DNA of 64,000 bases from Garcia nutans (GCA_947685225.1 CANTUV010000032.1:21459501-21523500); one strand, 5' to 3'; positions 46,538-58,019 are shown, numbered from the stretch's first letter. Made by a program: numbers and translations. Notes: generated by a model from the letters alone, not told the origin.

Positions 46538-46725
46538 TATACTATTTACTATTCATAAATAGTAAATTTACTATTCAAAAATAGTAGCAAATAGTATTTA
46601 CTATTGAAAATAGTAATATTACTATTCATCAATAGTAATACTATTCATAAATAGTGAAATTTACTATTTATCAATAGTAATACTATTTATAAATAGTGAA
46701 ATTTACTATTCATGAACAGTTTTGA
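46538..46725. repeat. Cluster of short palindromes ACTATTYATRAATAGT
   Basis: At least six imperfect copies of TACTATTCATAAATAGTA and variants, each self-complementary, ending about 25 bp before the TATA box of the antisense PMD gene. Could act as a promoter element or form hairpins. Confidence 0.8.
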
Positions 46726-46750
46726 ATTTTTTTTTTCTTTGCCATTTCTT

Positions 46751-46758
46751 TATATAAA
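46751..46758 (+). promoter_or_regulatory. TATA box of antisense PMD gene (B)
   Basis: TATATAAA in CTTTATATAAAGG, 100 bp before the first conserved codons of the PMD gene. The following leader is pyrimidine-rich. Confidence 0.65.
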
Positions 46759-46850
46759 GGAATTGATTCTTCATTTCATTTCACAGCAAAACTTTCACAT
46801 TATAATTCTCTCAAATTTCTTTCAATTTTAGCACATATTTTTCAAAAACA

Positions 46851-49174
46851 TTGCATGTTTCGAGGTTAGGGACTAATTCTAATGCCGAGTTATTGGAGTT
46901 TATTCGGCATCATGAAGATGAAAATATAGATATACTAGCCGGGATGCAACTTCACCGTAGTTCCAACGAAAAGAGCGCAGTAATTATTTTTCTTTTCTTT
47001 TCTCTTGATTTTTCTTCTTTTTTTATTGTTATTTATATTTTTTATTATTATTGTATATATTTTTTTATTATTGTATTTTTTTATTGTGCTTGCCTTTATT
47101 TTTTATTTTGTTTTTTTATTTATATTTTTTATTATTATTCTTTTTTAGGAAAAATAAAATTAATTTAAACAGATAGCATGATCGTTGCGTTGTTCGGGCT
47201 GGAGGATGTATTTACAAAGCCCGACAATGGTACGATGTAGTGCCTTCTCGGGTAAGGCGGATTACAATTGCCATTCGAGGAATATCATATAGACCGGAGC
47301 GTAGTCCAAGCGCTTGTAGAGCGATGGTTGGACACAACCCACACTTTTCACTTGCCCATTAGAGAGATGACAATTGGTCTGGTCGATTTTACTACTATAA
47401 CCGGCCTTCGATATGATGGTGTTCCGGTTCCTCTGACCAATGATATTTTAACATTTGAAGAAATTTAGGAACTAATTGGTATGGAACCATCATATAAAGG
47501 GCCTTTTAAGATAAAAATTGAGCCAATTTATAGTTATTGGAAGAACTACGAAGAACGGGTTCACAGGGACACGGCCGAACAGTATGCTCGAGGATTTTTG
47601 TTATATCTGCTCGGGTTGACCATCTTAGGCAGCACTGAATCCTCCATCCACTTGTCAGTGTTGAGTGCCCTTTCTTATCTCAGAATGGTACCATCTTCTG
47701 GATGGGGTGAAGCTGGTCTCTCGTGTCTTTACCATGTTCTTGCCGAAATAAGAAGTCTTTTGTCGGCTTGATGACAGTTGTCGAGGTATTCTTTCTTCCA
47801 CCAATGTCATTTCCACTCTTTTCTTGCATGAATGTGATCTTTATTGTTATTGTAGGTATGGGCATATGAACACAACCCCGTGAGGGTACCCGGCATTTTT
47901 CGAGAGAGAATCGGGTATCCAAGATTAAATTACTGGTTGTCCGATCGTGTGGACGTTCCCGGCTTTCATCATGTGCATACTCATCGCTTTGTGTTGAGCC
48001 GCTTAACCTAGGATCACGTAAAATAACATTAGTATGCTTTAAATTTTATGTGAAAGCTTACTTACCTTATGTTTATTTTGCAAGTGAATTTGGCCTGGTG
48101 GAGCCCAGAAGAGCGAGCAAACTGGTCTCCTTTGATGAGGCTGCACTGTCTTTCCAACATTCTCGTCGAGTTATTACTGGCCCAATGTCTAGTGGATGGT
48201 TTCTCAGAGAGAGAGTTTATGAATGGTTTCTCGGTCCAGAGCAGCGGAGGGTTCCGATGCAAATCTCAAAATATACGTTAAATATTATGTCAATGCCGGA
48301 GGATGCATGGTGGCCGACCCAGTATGGTTATGGTACCGAGTCATTTCTCCATTTACCGGGTCCATTTTATGCCCATTTTATTCATAGAAGACTCTTGAAC
48401 TTTGATGTATCTCCTGTTGGTGTGCGAGAGATTTCCGACAAAAATGAGGGTAGAGATGAAGAAGAACATCACGGAGCTACAGGAGAGCTTGTTCCACATC
48501 TCGGGACTAGTACTTCTCAGGTAAAACTTTTACCACTTTTCCCTTGCAACTGCTTTTTCCTTTCCTTGATTCTTTAATGATTGTTGCTGGCTCATTTGAT
48601 CATGAAGCTGGACCTTCTTTTACTGCCCCTTCATTTGCTCATTCTAGCCCGCCAGATATGCCATCTCATTCGCAGGGTATTGATTTGAATTACCTGGTAC
48701 GTTCCTTATTTCATGGTAATTTATGCTATATGTATGCATGATTATGTATGCTCTTACCTTTTCCTTCTTGGCTCACAGCGGATGCTCGAAGAACAAAATA
48801 CGAAACTTCAAAAAGAGTTGGCTGCAAGTCGTCAGCAGGCTTCTCATTTTGAAAGTTTATATCATCAATCTGAACAATATTTTTCAGACTTCCTATTTCA
48901 GGGGATGAGGGATCCCGACGCTTCTTCATCAAGAGGCCCCCAGACTGATGACCATGAGATCCTTTCGTCTGCTTCTGATGAGGACCATGACGGATCGGAA
49001 CTTCAAGGTAATAGGGATTTTGGTGTTCCCGCTTCGGGTGATCCCGGGATGAGCAATTTGCCGGGTTTTGGTGCTCCCACTTTGGGCGGACTCAGGATGA
49101 GTGATTTGCCCCCTCCTCCAACAGGCGACGATTTTTTCAAGGCTTTATTTGATGACCTACCACCACCCTCTTAG
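46851..49174 (+). pseudogene. Antisense plant mobile domain (PMD) gene of element B
   Basis: Six predicted exons: about 46851-46979, 47173-47785, 47856-48017, 48085-48520, 48608-48696 and 48779-49174, with GT-AG boundaries. Exon 1: SRLGTNSNAELLEF. Exon 2 has the PMD hallmarks VVQALVERWLDTTHTFHLP, MTIGLVDFTTITGLRYDGV and SSGWGEAGLSCLYH. Exon 3: VWAYEHNPVRVPG. Exon 4 is open and has NLAWWSPEERANW and SGWFLRERVYEWF. The last exon has a coiled coil (EEQNTKLQKELAASRQQ) and a Pro/Gly-rich acidic tail ending DDLPPPS. Defects: frameshifts near 47260 and 47750, stops at 47467-47469 (after FEEI) and 48009-48011. The start codon is uncertain: an ATG at about 46855 is out of frame. PMD proteins have roles in silencing and development in Arabidopsis; no role for this copy is shown. 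Confidence 0.82.
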
Positions 49175-49432
49175 TGATATGTAAATATTGTAGCAATTGT
49201 ACAATATTGTAAAATATTGTAACAATTTTCCTCTTTACTGTAACTTTTTTTTTTCGTTGCTGCACCACTCTTTTTTATCACAATACATCATAATTTCATA
49301 ATCCACATCATTTGCTAAACTAAATCAAACGTGGTAAAGGAAATTGCCACCAATTCCTTTCCTTATGCCATTTGGTCTTACCCTTTCCCATCACCTTTTC
49401 CTCATCGCTTTTGGAAAAGGTTTATTTTCTTC

Positions 49433-49440
49433 TATATAAA
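49433..49440 (+). promoter_or_regulatory. TATA box of antisense DUF7745 gene (B)
   Basis: TATATAAA in TTCTATATAAATCACC, 101 bp before the ATG at 49541. Confidence 0.65.
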
Positions 49441-49540
49441 TCACCTTGCATGCCCTATTTTAATATAGAAACCAAAATTCTTTCTCTTTCAACGTGAAGA
49501 CTCCCTTTAACAATTTTAATTTTTTCTTTATTCATTCACC

Positions 49541-50757
49541 ATGACCGAGCATCATTCAAAGAAGATAAAAATTCTATTTAAGAATATGGATGCCATCCAT
49601 TGGAAGCAGATTTCATGGTCAAAACTTGATGTTTTAAAATGTTTTCAAAATGTTAAATTGGACCACTCCTTCTTACATGTCATGAATTCCTTTTGGGATA
49701 TGGATTCTAGGGTATTTAGAATTAATGGCTTTGAAATATGTCCCTTGATTGAAGAATTTAAGGCCATCCTTGGATATCCAAATAATCAACAAATGGTGTT
49801 ACCCACATTGATTTCCAAGAATCAACAGAAGATGTAAATGTTATTTCAAATTCCAAAACCCGAAGTTCTTCGGTTGATGAGAGGTGAAAGAATTCTACTT
49901 GCTCCTTTGATTGACTTTTGTCTCTCTCATTTGGCCCCTACTAAGGCATGGGGACGCATGCTCTATCTTTGCTTGCTCGGCCAATTCTTACTTGTTTCTT
50001 CCGACAGTGATATTGATCTACGGGTATTTGATATTATGGACCAAATGAAAGGAGGCTTGTCGCCGGTACCTGTGATCTTAGCCGAGACCTTAGTTGGATT
50101 AGACCGATTTAAATCAGGATTGTCAAAGAGACTGACTAGGAGTCTGTTGCTGCTTCAGGTAATTACCTAAACTACCCTTTTGGGTTTTCAATTTAGGTTT
50201 TTTTTTTCTTCTTTTCTTTATTGCTATAATTTTTGCCTAGTCCGCCCATATGGGTTTTCGGAACTAGCGAGCTATCCTAATTTTTAACTAAGCTGCCCTT
50301 GCGGGTTTTCAACTTAACAGACTCTCTCTCTCTTTTTTTTTCAACTCTTTCTTCACAGATTTGGCTTCAGGAGCATCTTTGTTTGCTTGATACTCCATCC
50401 ATGGATTTAGCCAGATACCTGCCTTGTCATCATTCAGCTAGGAAACTACTCCATCCTGCTTCTTCATATGCTGACTGGGTTGACTGGATCCACTCACGCG
50501 CTGAAGTCAATATCCATTGGTTGGTACCCTAGTGGAAGATTTCTCATATCACCATGCAGACATACTTGATGTATGTTCCCCTTGCTGCTCTTCGTCAAGG
50601 TACTTGCTATGATCCTCGACGCCTTGGCCGTCAGTATGGAGCTGAGCCTCGTGATTCTGACTTTACTCCCGACTTAGACATGCCTTGTTTGACTAAAGCC
50701 TACTTGGATCGGCTGAGGCAAAGCTGGCCTGCACATTACATTTATCGACTGCTATAG
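49541..50757 (+). pseudogene. Antisense DUF7745-family gene of element B
   Basis: Exon 1 49541-50158 from ATG (MTEHHSKKIKILFKN), ending TTCAG|GTAATT. Intron 50159-50358, pyrimidine-rich before TTCACAG. Exon 2 50359-50757 ends RLL and TAG, and the reading frame is kept across the junction. Family-like blocks: LKCFQNVKLDHSFLHVMNSFW, INGFEICPLIEEFKAILGYP, DIMDQMKGGLSPVPVILAETL, then WLQEHLCLLD and YVPLAALRQGTCYDPRRLGRQ-like reading. Only two in-frame stops: TAA 49835-49837 and TAG 50530-50532. The family occurs in plant genomes next to transposons and has no established function; I assign it from remembered sequence pattern. The C copy confirms gene structure. Confidence 0.8.
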
Positions 50758-51165
50758 ATTTTACTTTTGTCAATTCAGAAAGTGTATTGTTAGGATGAAA
50801 AAAAAATAATTAAAGTAATATAAAGATGCCTCTTTTCCATTTATAATTTGTCATCATCTTTTGCTATTGTGTTTATTTATTTCATCCATATCTGGTCAAA
50901 TACTTATAACAGTGCATATAGAACAATTTTAACATTTATTCTGTTTTATTAAATTAGGAAACAACCAAACATAAAGCCAGCATACACAAGATCACTCCTG
51001 TTGCCAATTAGCCCTTTCAGGTTTTCTAATTGACAATTTTCTCTCATTTAGCCCTAATTGTTGCCTAGCCCGCCTTTTCGGGTTTTCAGAACTAGCGGAC
51101 TGCTCTAACTTTTGCCTAGGCCGCCCTTTTTGGGTTTTCAACCTAGCAAGCTCTCTTTTTTTATT
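50758..51165. other. Spacer with CCTAGCCCGCC-type repeats
   Basis: Between the antisense DUF7745 stop and the integrase stop. It holds three imperfect copies of a TTGCCTAGCCCGCCTTTT / GGGTTTTCAGAACTAGC unit (about 51005-51150). The same unit occurs in the DUF7745 intron (about 50170-50320). Confidence 0.7.
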
Positions 51166-52302
51166 TCATACATAAAACTTCTTCAACTTGTCAATGTTTA
51201 CTGGTTCACTAAATTTGTTCCCGTCCATGTCTGATAACTTCACCGCACCTTTATTCATGACTTGTTTCACGACATATGGCCCTTCCCAACTAGGACTGAA
51301 CTTCCCTCTTGGATCGAATACATTAGGCTTACATTGCTTCAACACCAAATCCCCAACTTTGAATTGTCTGACCTTAACCCTTCTATCGTAGGCCCGAGCT
51401 ATCTTCTTTTGATACAGTTGGTGATTATATAGTGCCTTTAACCTTCTCTCTTCTAGTAGAGCTAACTGTGTGTATCTGCTCGCTACCCATTCTATTTCAG
51501 GCAGTTTGTCTTCCAAGACTACTCTCAATGACTTGATTTCTATTTCAATTGGCAACACTGCTTCCATCCCATAAACCAAAGAGAACGGCGTCATTCCAGT
51601 GGGCGTTTGCACACTTGTCCTATATCCCCATAAAGCAAAGGGAAGCATTTCTGACCAATCCCTGTAAGTCTTGGTCATTTTGGAAAGAATTTTCTTAATT
51701 GTCTTGTTTGTTGCTTCTACTACACCATTAGCCTTTGGTCTATAAGGAGAGGATCTATGATGATGGATGTGGTACTTTGAGAATAAATCCTTAACTGCTC
51801 CTTGAAATTGAACCCCATTGTCTGATATCACACTGTGTGGGACCCCGTATCTGCAGACGAGGTTCTTTTCAATAAACCTAGCCATTTGGCTTGCACCCAG
51901 CATGTTGAAGGATTTGACTTCGACCCATTTTGAAAATTAATCTACTGCTACCACAATGAATCGGTGACCATTTGAAGCTGTCGGATGTATCTCTCCTATA
52001 ATGTCGATACCCCAAGTGGCAAATGGCCAGGGTGAAGACATAGAATGCAATTCTTCAAAAGGCATGTGATTCAAGTTACCATACATCTAACATTGTTGGC
52101 ACTTCTTTATAAACTCAATATAATCTTTCTCCATGGTCAACCAGTAGTAACCTTGTCGAATAATCTTCTTAACTAGGGCCAAACCACTCATGTGTGGACC
52201 GCAATTTCCCGCATGTATTTCTGACATGATACGCTCCACTTCAGGTTTTCTTAAACATCTCAAATGCACCCCCATCGGGCCATCTTCGATATAACTTCCC
52301 AT
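51166..52302 (-). pseudogene. Tat element B integrase
   Basis: 52302-52087 gives the zinc-binding part (HLRCLRKPEVERIMSEIHAG to KKCQQC). After stops and a frame change, 51903-51166 is 245 open codons with ARFIEKNLVCRYGVPHSVISDNG, SSPYRPKANGVVEATN (Asp and Glu 34 apart), LVYGMEAVLPIEIEI, LEERRLKALYNHQLYQKK, and the C-terminal VGDLVLKQCKPN and KFSPSWEGPYVV. Missing between them is an intact first catalytic Asp region (about 52050-51910 has a stop). Confidence 0.88.
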
Positions 52303-52390
52303 GGAAGGTGATGTATTACAATGACCACTGCCTTATGGCTCTTCTCTCTTTCTTTGTTGCCCCCGGCGGGTATTCTCTTTCCTCCAAAAA

Positions 52391-53107
52391 TTACCTTATA
52401 GTATCATACCATGCATCATGGTCTGTATCAATTTCTATGATTGTTTCATATTCATAGCAAGGAGTTGATGAACTGGTCAAGATCAGAGGCTTAAGGAATA
52501 GGCTAATAGGGTTTTCCCATACCAAAGCCAATGTGGCTAGGGTATTAGCCATATGATTTTCTTCTCTCGATAGGTGTATAAACCTACACTCCTTAAAGTT
52601 CTTCTTCATCATAGTCAAGTAATGGTGGTATGGTTTTAATTTTTCTTCTTTCAACTCCCATTCTCCATTTACTTGGGATACAACTAGCAATGAAACACCA
52701 AAAACTTCCACCTTATCCACCTTCATAATCATTAGGGTTTCCAAACCGAAAATACAAGCTTCATAATCCACCATATTATTGGTTGCCCTAAATTTCAACT
52801 TTTTGGCTAAAGGGATGAGTTCCCCTTCGGGCGATTCTAGTATAACTCCCAAACCTACTCCTTTCCTGTTTACTGCTCCATCAAAATACATTTTCCACCC
52901 TTGTACTTCAATTGCTTCTAAATGTTCATCCGGAAATTTCAAGATTACCTCTTCACTATTTGATAATGGTTGTTGGGCTAGGAATTCTGCCACCGCTTTA
53001 CCTTTGATCATTTTCCTGGTTTCATACTCAATCTCAAATTCTTCTAATATTATCAACCATCGACCATATTTTTCAATCAAAGAGGGTGTCTCCCTTAAGT
53101 ACTTCAT
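52391..53107 (-). pseudogene. Tat element B second RNase H
   Basis: 238 open codons: tail of the RT-linked RNase H (YGRWLIILEEFEIEYE) followed by the extra RNase H of the Tat lineage with MYFDGAVNRKGVGLG, NNMVDYEACIFGLE, and VFGVSLLVVSQVNGEW where element C has VFGDSLLVVSQ. The Asp to Val change removes a residue that is catalytic in this fold, so this copy is probably inactive even where open. Frameshifts separate it from RT and integrase. Confidence 0.87.
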
Positions 53108-53171
53108 TGGATCCAGCCTGGAAGTAATGTCGCAACTTCTTAGAAGACCAAACCACGGCTATACAGGTCTT

Positions 53172-54284
53172 TTAAATGATACTATACTTAATTTCATAAG
53201 GTAGGAGCTTTCTACTCAAATAGTAAACTGCATGCTCAATCCCTAACTCATCTGCTTGGGCTAGCATGGCTCCTATTGACTCTTCTTCTACTGCTAAGTA
53301 TAGTAATAGAGGTTTGCTGGGTTTAGGTGGTTTTAAAATAGGTGGATTCAACAAATACTCTTTTATTCGCTCAAAGGCCTTTTGACACTCTTCATTCCAT
53401 ATGACCGGCTGATTCTTTCTAAGCAATTTGAAGATAGGCTCACAGATTATTGTGAGCTTTGCTATAAATCTGCTAATGTAGTGCAGTTTACCAATGAATC
53501 CCCAAACTTCTCTCTCCGTCTTTGAGGCTGGCATATCCCTGATTGCTTTGACTTTTTCAGGATCAATCTCAATGCCATTCGGACCAATTATATGTTCCAA
53601 TAATTTACCTGAGGTAACACCGAATACACACTTCTTCGGGTTTAATCTTAGCTTATATTTCAAAGCTCTATCGAAGAATAATTCTAAGTTTTAGAAGTGT
53701 TGCTCCCTTGTGTCCGATTTAACCATCATATCATCAACATATACTTCAACTTCTTTGTGCATCATGTCATGAAATAGTGTGGTGGCCATCCTTTGGTAGG
53801 TTTCTCTAGCATTCTTTAAGCCGAACGGCATCACCCTATAACAAAATATATCCCATGTAGTAATGAAAGCAGTTTTGGTTTTATCCTCTTGGGCCATTAA
53901 CACTTGGTTGTATCTGGAAAATCCATCTACAAATGAGTGTAGCATGCTAGAGGCTGCACTATCAATGAGAATATCTATATGAGGTAAAGGAAAATCATCC
54001 TTAGGGGAAGCCTTGTTCAAATCTCTATAGTCCACATAGACCCTTATTCTTCCATCTTTCTTTGGCACGGGTACTATGTTAGCTAACAAATCTGGATATT
54101 CTATCACTTCAAGGAACTTCACTTGTATTTGCTTAGTGACCTCTTCTTTAACCAATTCAGCCCACTCAGGTCTTAATCGCCTAAGCTTTTGTCTGACAGG
54201 TTTCATGTGAGTGTGAATTGGAATATGATGCTCGGCTATGTCTCGATCTATTCCAGGCATATCCTCATAAGACCAAGCAAACAC
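53172..54284 (-). pseudogene. Tat element B reverse transcriptase
   Basis: Two segments in one frame split by a TAA at 53691-53693 (C reads Gln there). The first has MFAWSYEDMPGIDRDIAEH, RVYVDYRDLNKASPKDDFP, MPFGLKNARETYQRM and VEVYVDDMMVKSD (about 53730). The second has KCVFGVTSGKLLEHIIGPNG, VWGFIGKLHYISRF and the connection domain to LSRKLLPYEIKY. Catalytic YVDD is intact. Confidence 0.9.
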
Positions 54285-54423
54285 TTATTCATATTTTTTG
54301 AATATTTTTTCAAATCTAACTCTTATCAGGAGTAAGGTCGGATGCTATGCTAATGTTTTTAGGATTTTCGATTGTTCCCAAAATTTAATGATTTTGTGTT
54401 AACAGAATTAATATTAAAGATGC

Positions 54424-55656
54424 TCATGTAATTGCTATTTGAATGTATGCAACCATTAGGAGAAACATCACACAATAAGCAAAATCAGACTTTATTGCAT
54501 TCATTTTGGAAAAGAAAACATCATTATCCTCATACAAAGCAGACAAATTAAAATCAATATCATTGTTCTCAGAATCATAAAGCAGGATGTCTTCAAACTT
54601 TTCTTCGACCAGGGCAGCAATCTCTTCCGGAGTCTTGTCGGCTTTCAGGACAGCTTCATTCTTTTCTTTTGGATTGGATTCTTTGCTGGTTGGTGGGGTG
54701 AGTTCTTTCTTCACTTGCTCCACTAGCTTGGCAACATCTGCAAAAATTTCAAAACCTGGGATTAACTTACCCATGAACATGATTGGCTCGGGCTTTCCTT
54801 GGAGTGGTCCTATATCTGGAGCCTTGACAAAGATCTCTTCAAGTGGTGGGAAGCTCATCTTCTCACTCTTCTTTGGCTGGACATCATTGGCTTCATCATA
54901 TCCCAACCCTTTCTTGGAAGTTTGAGTTCTAAAATCTGGCAACTTTGTCAAACTGGCCTTACTCTTTCTAAGACCAGCTCCGGGAAGGTAGTTCATGTTC
55001 TTCATCATATTCAAGACTTTGGAGTCCACTACTTCATCATTAGAAATTGTAGCTGCTTGGAAACCATTGAGAGGCCTCTCAATCATTAGAGTGTTAACAA
55101 TTTCATTATCTTCAGCTTCAATGACCACTGCCTCATGTCCATTGGGAAACTTGATCTTTAGATGAAGGGTGGAAGGAACTCCACCAAGAGGATGAAACCA
55201 TGGTCGCCCCAAGAGTAAGGCAAAGGTAACCGGTATATCTAAAACAACAAATTCAACAATAGATTCAATTAGACCGACCTTGACAGCAGCTTTGAAAGTC
55301 CCTTCGGCATGCCTCCTAGTGTTGTCATAAGCACGAATTGTTACCTCGGTTGGGTTTAGATCTCTTGTTGACATAGCTAGCTTTGGCAATATCTTAAGTG
55401 GACAAACATTTATGGCGAACCCATCATCGACCATTACACAAGGAGTCCTCTTCCCCTTGATTTCTACTTTGATAAAGAGAGGGCGGATGTGGTCTCTCCC
55501 CTCCTCTGGTAAGTCTGCATCCGAAAAAGAAATTGCTCCCATATTAACTTCACTCTTTTCTTCACATTTCATTACCCCTCCAATTTTTATGATGTTGATC
55601 AACTCCTGCGGTGTCATGGAGGTAGAAAATGGCATGCTAGCCAAGGCTTTGGCCAT
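54424..55656 (-). pseudogene. Tat element B protease region
   Basis: 410 open codons: AKALASMPFSTSMTPQELI, acidic linker, protease motif MVDDGFAINVCPLKIL (C has MVDNGSPINVCP, so the residues around the active Asp are altered), TEVTIRAYDNTRRHAEGTF, FALLLGRPWFHPLG, IERPLNGFQA, MMKNMNYLPGAGLRKSKAS, and a tail shared with C. A frameshift lies between this and RT (54424-54284). Confidence 0.85.
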
Positions 55657-55699
55657 AGTTTCTCGGTGCTTTTTAGAAGTAGCTAATAAGTCCCAAATG

Positions 55700-56967
55700 C
55701 TAAGATGGGAGAGGGTTAGGCAAAGGATGAGGATTTAAGGGTTGTAGCAATCCCTTTCTTTGAAGCTTATTGAGAACCCAAGACATTGATTTTCCCAATT
55801 CCGAAAATTGTCTACTCATTCCTTGGTTAGTAGCATTAACATCGATGGCCTTTTGCATGCTTTGGCTACCAGATTGATAGCTCCCTTTCTCATTCCTTTT
55901 TATTGCAAAATGGCTCTTCTCCCTTTCCCATTCTTCAATTTTCCAACCAGCTTGGAGAAGGTCTTTGAAATCACGGATGAGTGTATGAGACATCCTCTCA
56001 CGAAGACTAGGCAATACCCCTCTCACAATCATCCTTATTTGATCGGATTCATCGGGCCTCTTCCTGAGCAAAGCAGCCTTGTTTCTCCATCTCTTCACAC
56101 AATCCACAAAGTTCTTATTCGACCTTTGCCTAATGGACTCCACTTCCATTAAGGTAACTTCCAACTCGACATTATACCCATATTGCTGGATGAAGGCCTT
56201 GTATAGCAAATCTCAATTCTTTTGTGTTCCATCATCTAAGGTATTGAACCAATTTTGAACAATAGGGTCCAATGAGAGCATGAAGTACCTTAGAGTTTGA
56301 GCCTTAGTAGCTCGGGTAGACTGCATAGCAGTGATATACTGCTTTACATGGAGATGAGGATTTCCAGTACCATTGTATCAAGCAAAGGAAGGCATCTTGA
56401 ACTTATAAGGGACCTCCTCATCTTGTTCAAATAGTTTGTCGATCTCGGACATCTCTTTGGTTTTCAACTTCTTCTCAAATTTCTTTTCTAAATTGGCAAT
56501 CATCTTTTCAATATCAGAAGTTTTGGTCTTCTCCATAGTTAATCTTTCAACAATCTTCGGTTCCTTTTTCTTCTCTTAAGCATCTTGGTAGTATTGAGCC
56601 CAATCATCATCATCATCAATGATCACTTTTTCATCATCAAAACCACTTCACCAACTTTAGTCTTCCCTTTGTCCCTTGGCTTCTTAGTGCTAGCAGATGC
56701 CTCGGCATAATTCTCTAAGATTGCAGTCAATCGGTTCTTCATAGTCTCAGCTAGGGCCTCTTTTATTTCTTCCATCTTGGCATTGAGGGCCTCATCCACC
56801 ATCCTTTGAATTTGTTCGGGCTCCATTGTTTTTGGTGAGCAAGTGATTGAGTTGTTGCTAGATACTTCATCTCCGACGTAGGTCGGATTGTTGTAAGCTT
56901 TTGAACTTTCATAATCCAGGGCTGTGAGCCAAAGAGTATCAATGATATGAGATGCAAATGTATGCAT
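55700..56967 (-). pseudogene. Tat element B gag
   Basis: N-terminal part 56967-56623 (DYESSKAYNNPTYVGDEV, then EQIQRMVDEALNAKMEEI) just after a CTCACAG acceptor-like tract. The middle reads EKMIANLEKKFEKKL and VPYKFKMPSF with stops. 56209-55700 is 169 open codons: YKAFIQQYGYNVELEVTL, FVDCVKRWRNKAALL and MSHTLIRDFKDLLQAGWKI, the gag core. The zinc-binding tail present in C is short or missing here before the protease frame. Confidence 0.85.
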
Positions 56968-58000
56968 GTATGCATGTATGGACGAACAATCAATGAAAAA
57001 AGATAATTAGGACATTCCTTCCAACCTTATAACATCTACACATGAATGGCGAGTCTCTTTTCCTAGGTATATGGTTAACAAAATACCAACATGGGGTATC
57101 TTGTTTTCAAATAATTCCCTCGGACGTTTCAATCAATAGTTATATTTTCGAAAATGGAAATTCATCCATGATATTTCCCATTAATTAGTTTTTAATCCAT
57201 TCAACCAACTAAAGTAGCTTTTATGCTATATTGGATTAAAATTAAATTAAGAGGTTTATTACAGATAAATTTCTCACTTGAAAAAGGTAACTAATGATTC
57301 ATGCCAAAAACAAGCCCATGGTTAATTTATTCTTAGTGTAAACTAGGCCCACAATTGATTTTTGGTATTTCTTAATTGACCTAAATATTTTTGCAAGCTC
57401 TTTGTAAGGAGAGGTTGGATAAAAATAATTTTGTTTCTAAGCCCATTATAAAAAGATTTTAGAAAAATAAATTTTGGACTTAGTATTTGGGCCATGAGCC
57501 AAAGAATTTTTGATATGTTTTTAGAAAAGTTTTATGTCCAAAGACCATCTTGAAAAAATTTTGAAAATAGCTTTGTCCTTTTGGATTTTCTAAAGAAAAA
57601 TTTATTTTGAGCTTACAATGTACTTAGGTCATATTAGAAAAAGAAAAAACCAAATAAGCCATGATTTAAGCCAAGATAAATGAACCATAGTCAAACAACA
57701 TGCATTTGGGGTAAAAACCTAAGGAAAGTAACTAGGCCAATTACATGAGCTTTAGTTTTTGGGTTAAAAGGCTTAGGTTCCCATAGTAAGTATATACCAA
57801 ATGGTATGAGGCTATGAGTGGTTATGCCATGCTCGATCTCCATACCTTGAGTGAAAGTATGGTATCCCTTACATAACATAACACGGGTAACACGGGCATC
57901 CTAACTCAAGCACACGATGCAATCTAATATGATGCATTTAATAATATCATTATAAGAAAGAATAGAATAATATAAAGACCAATGGAATCAACTTCTCTTA
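56968..58000 (-). other. 5' leader of Tat element B
   Basis: Non-coding, about 1 kb between primer site and gag, homologous to 32780-33609 in element C. No gene seen. Confidence 0.7.
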
Positions 58001-58018
58001 TCCCCAGTGGAGTCGCCA
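58001..58018 (-). promoter_or_regulatory. Primer binding site of Tat element B, tRNA-Arg type
   Basis: Minus strand TGGCGACTCCACTGGGGA, one base after the LTR end ...CTCACA. Confidence 0.9.
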
Positions 58019-58019
58019 C

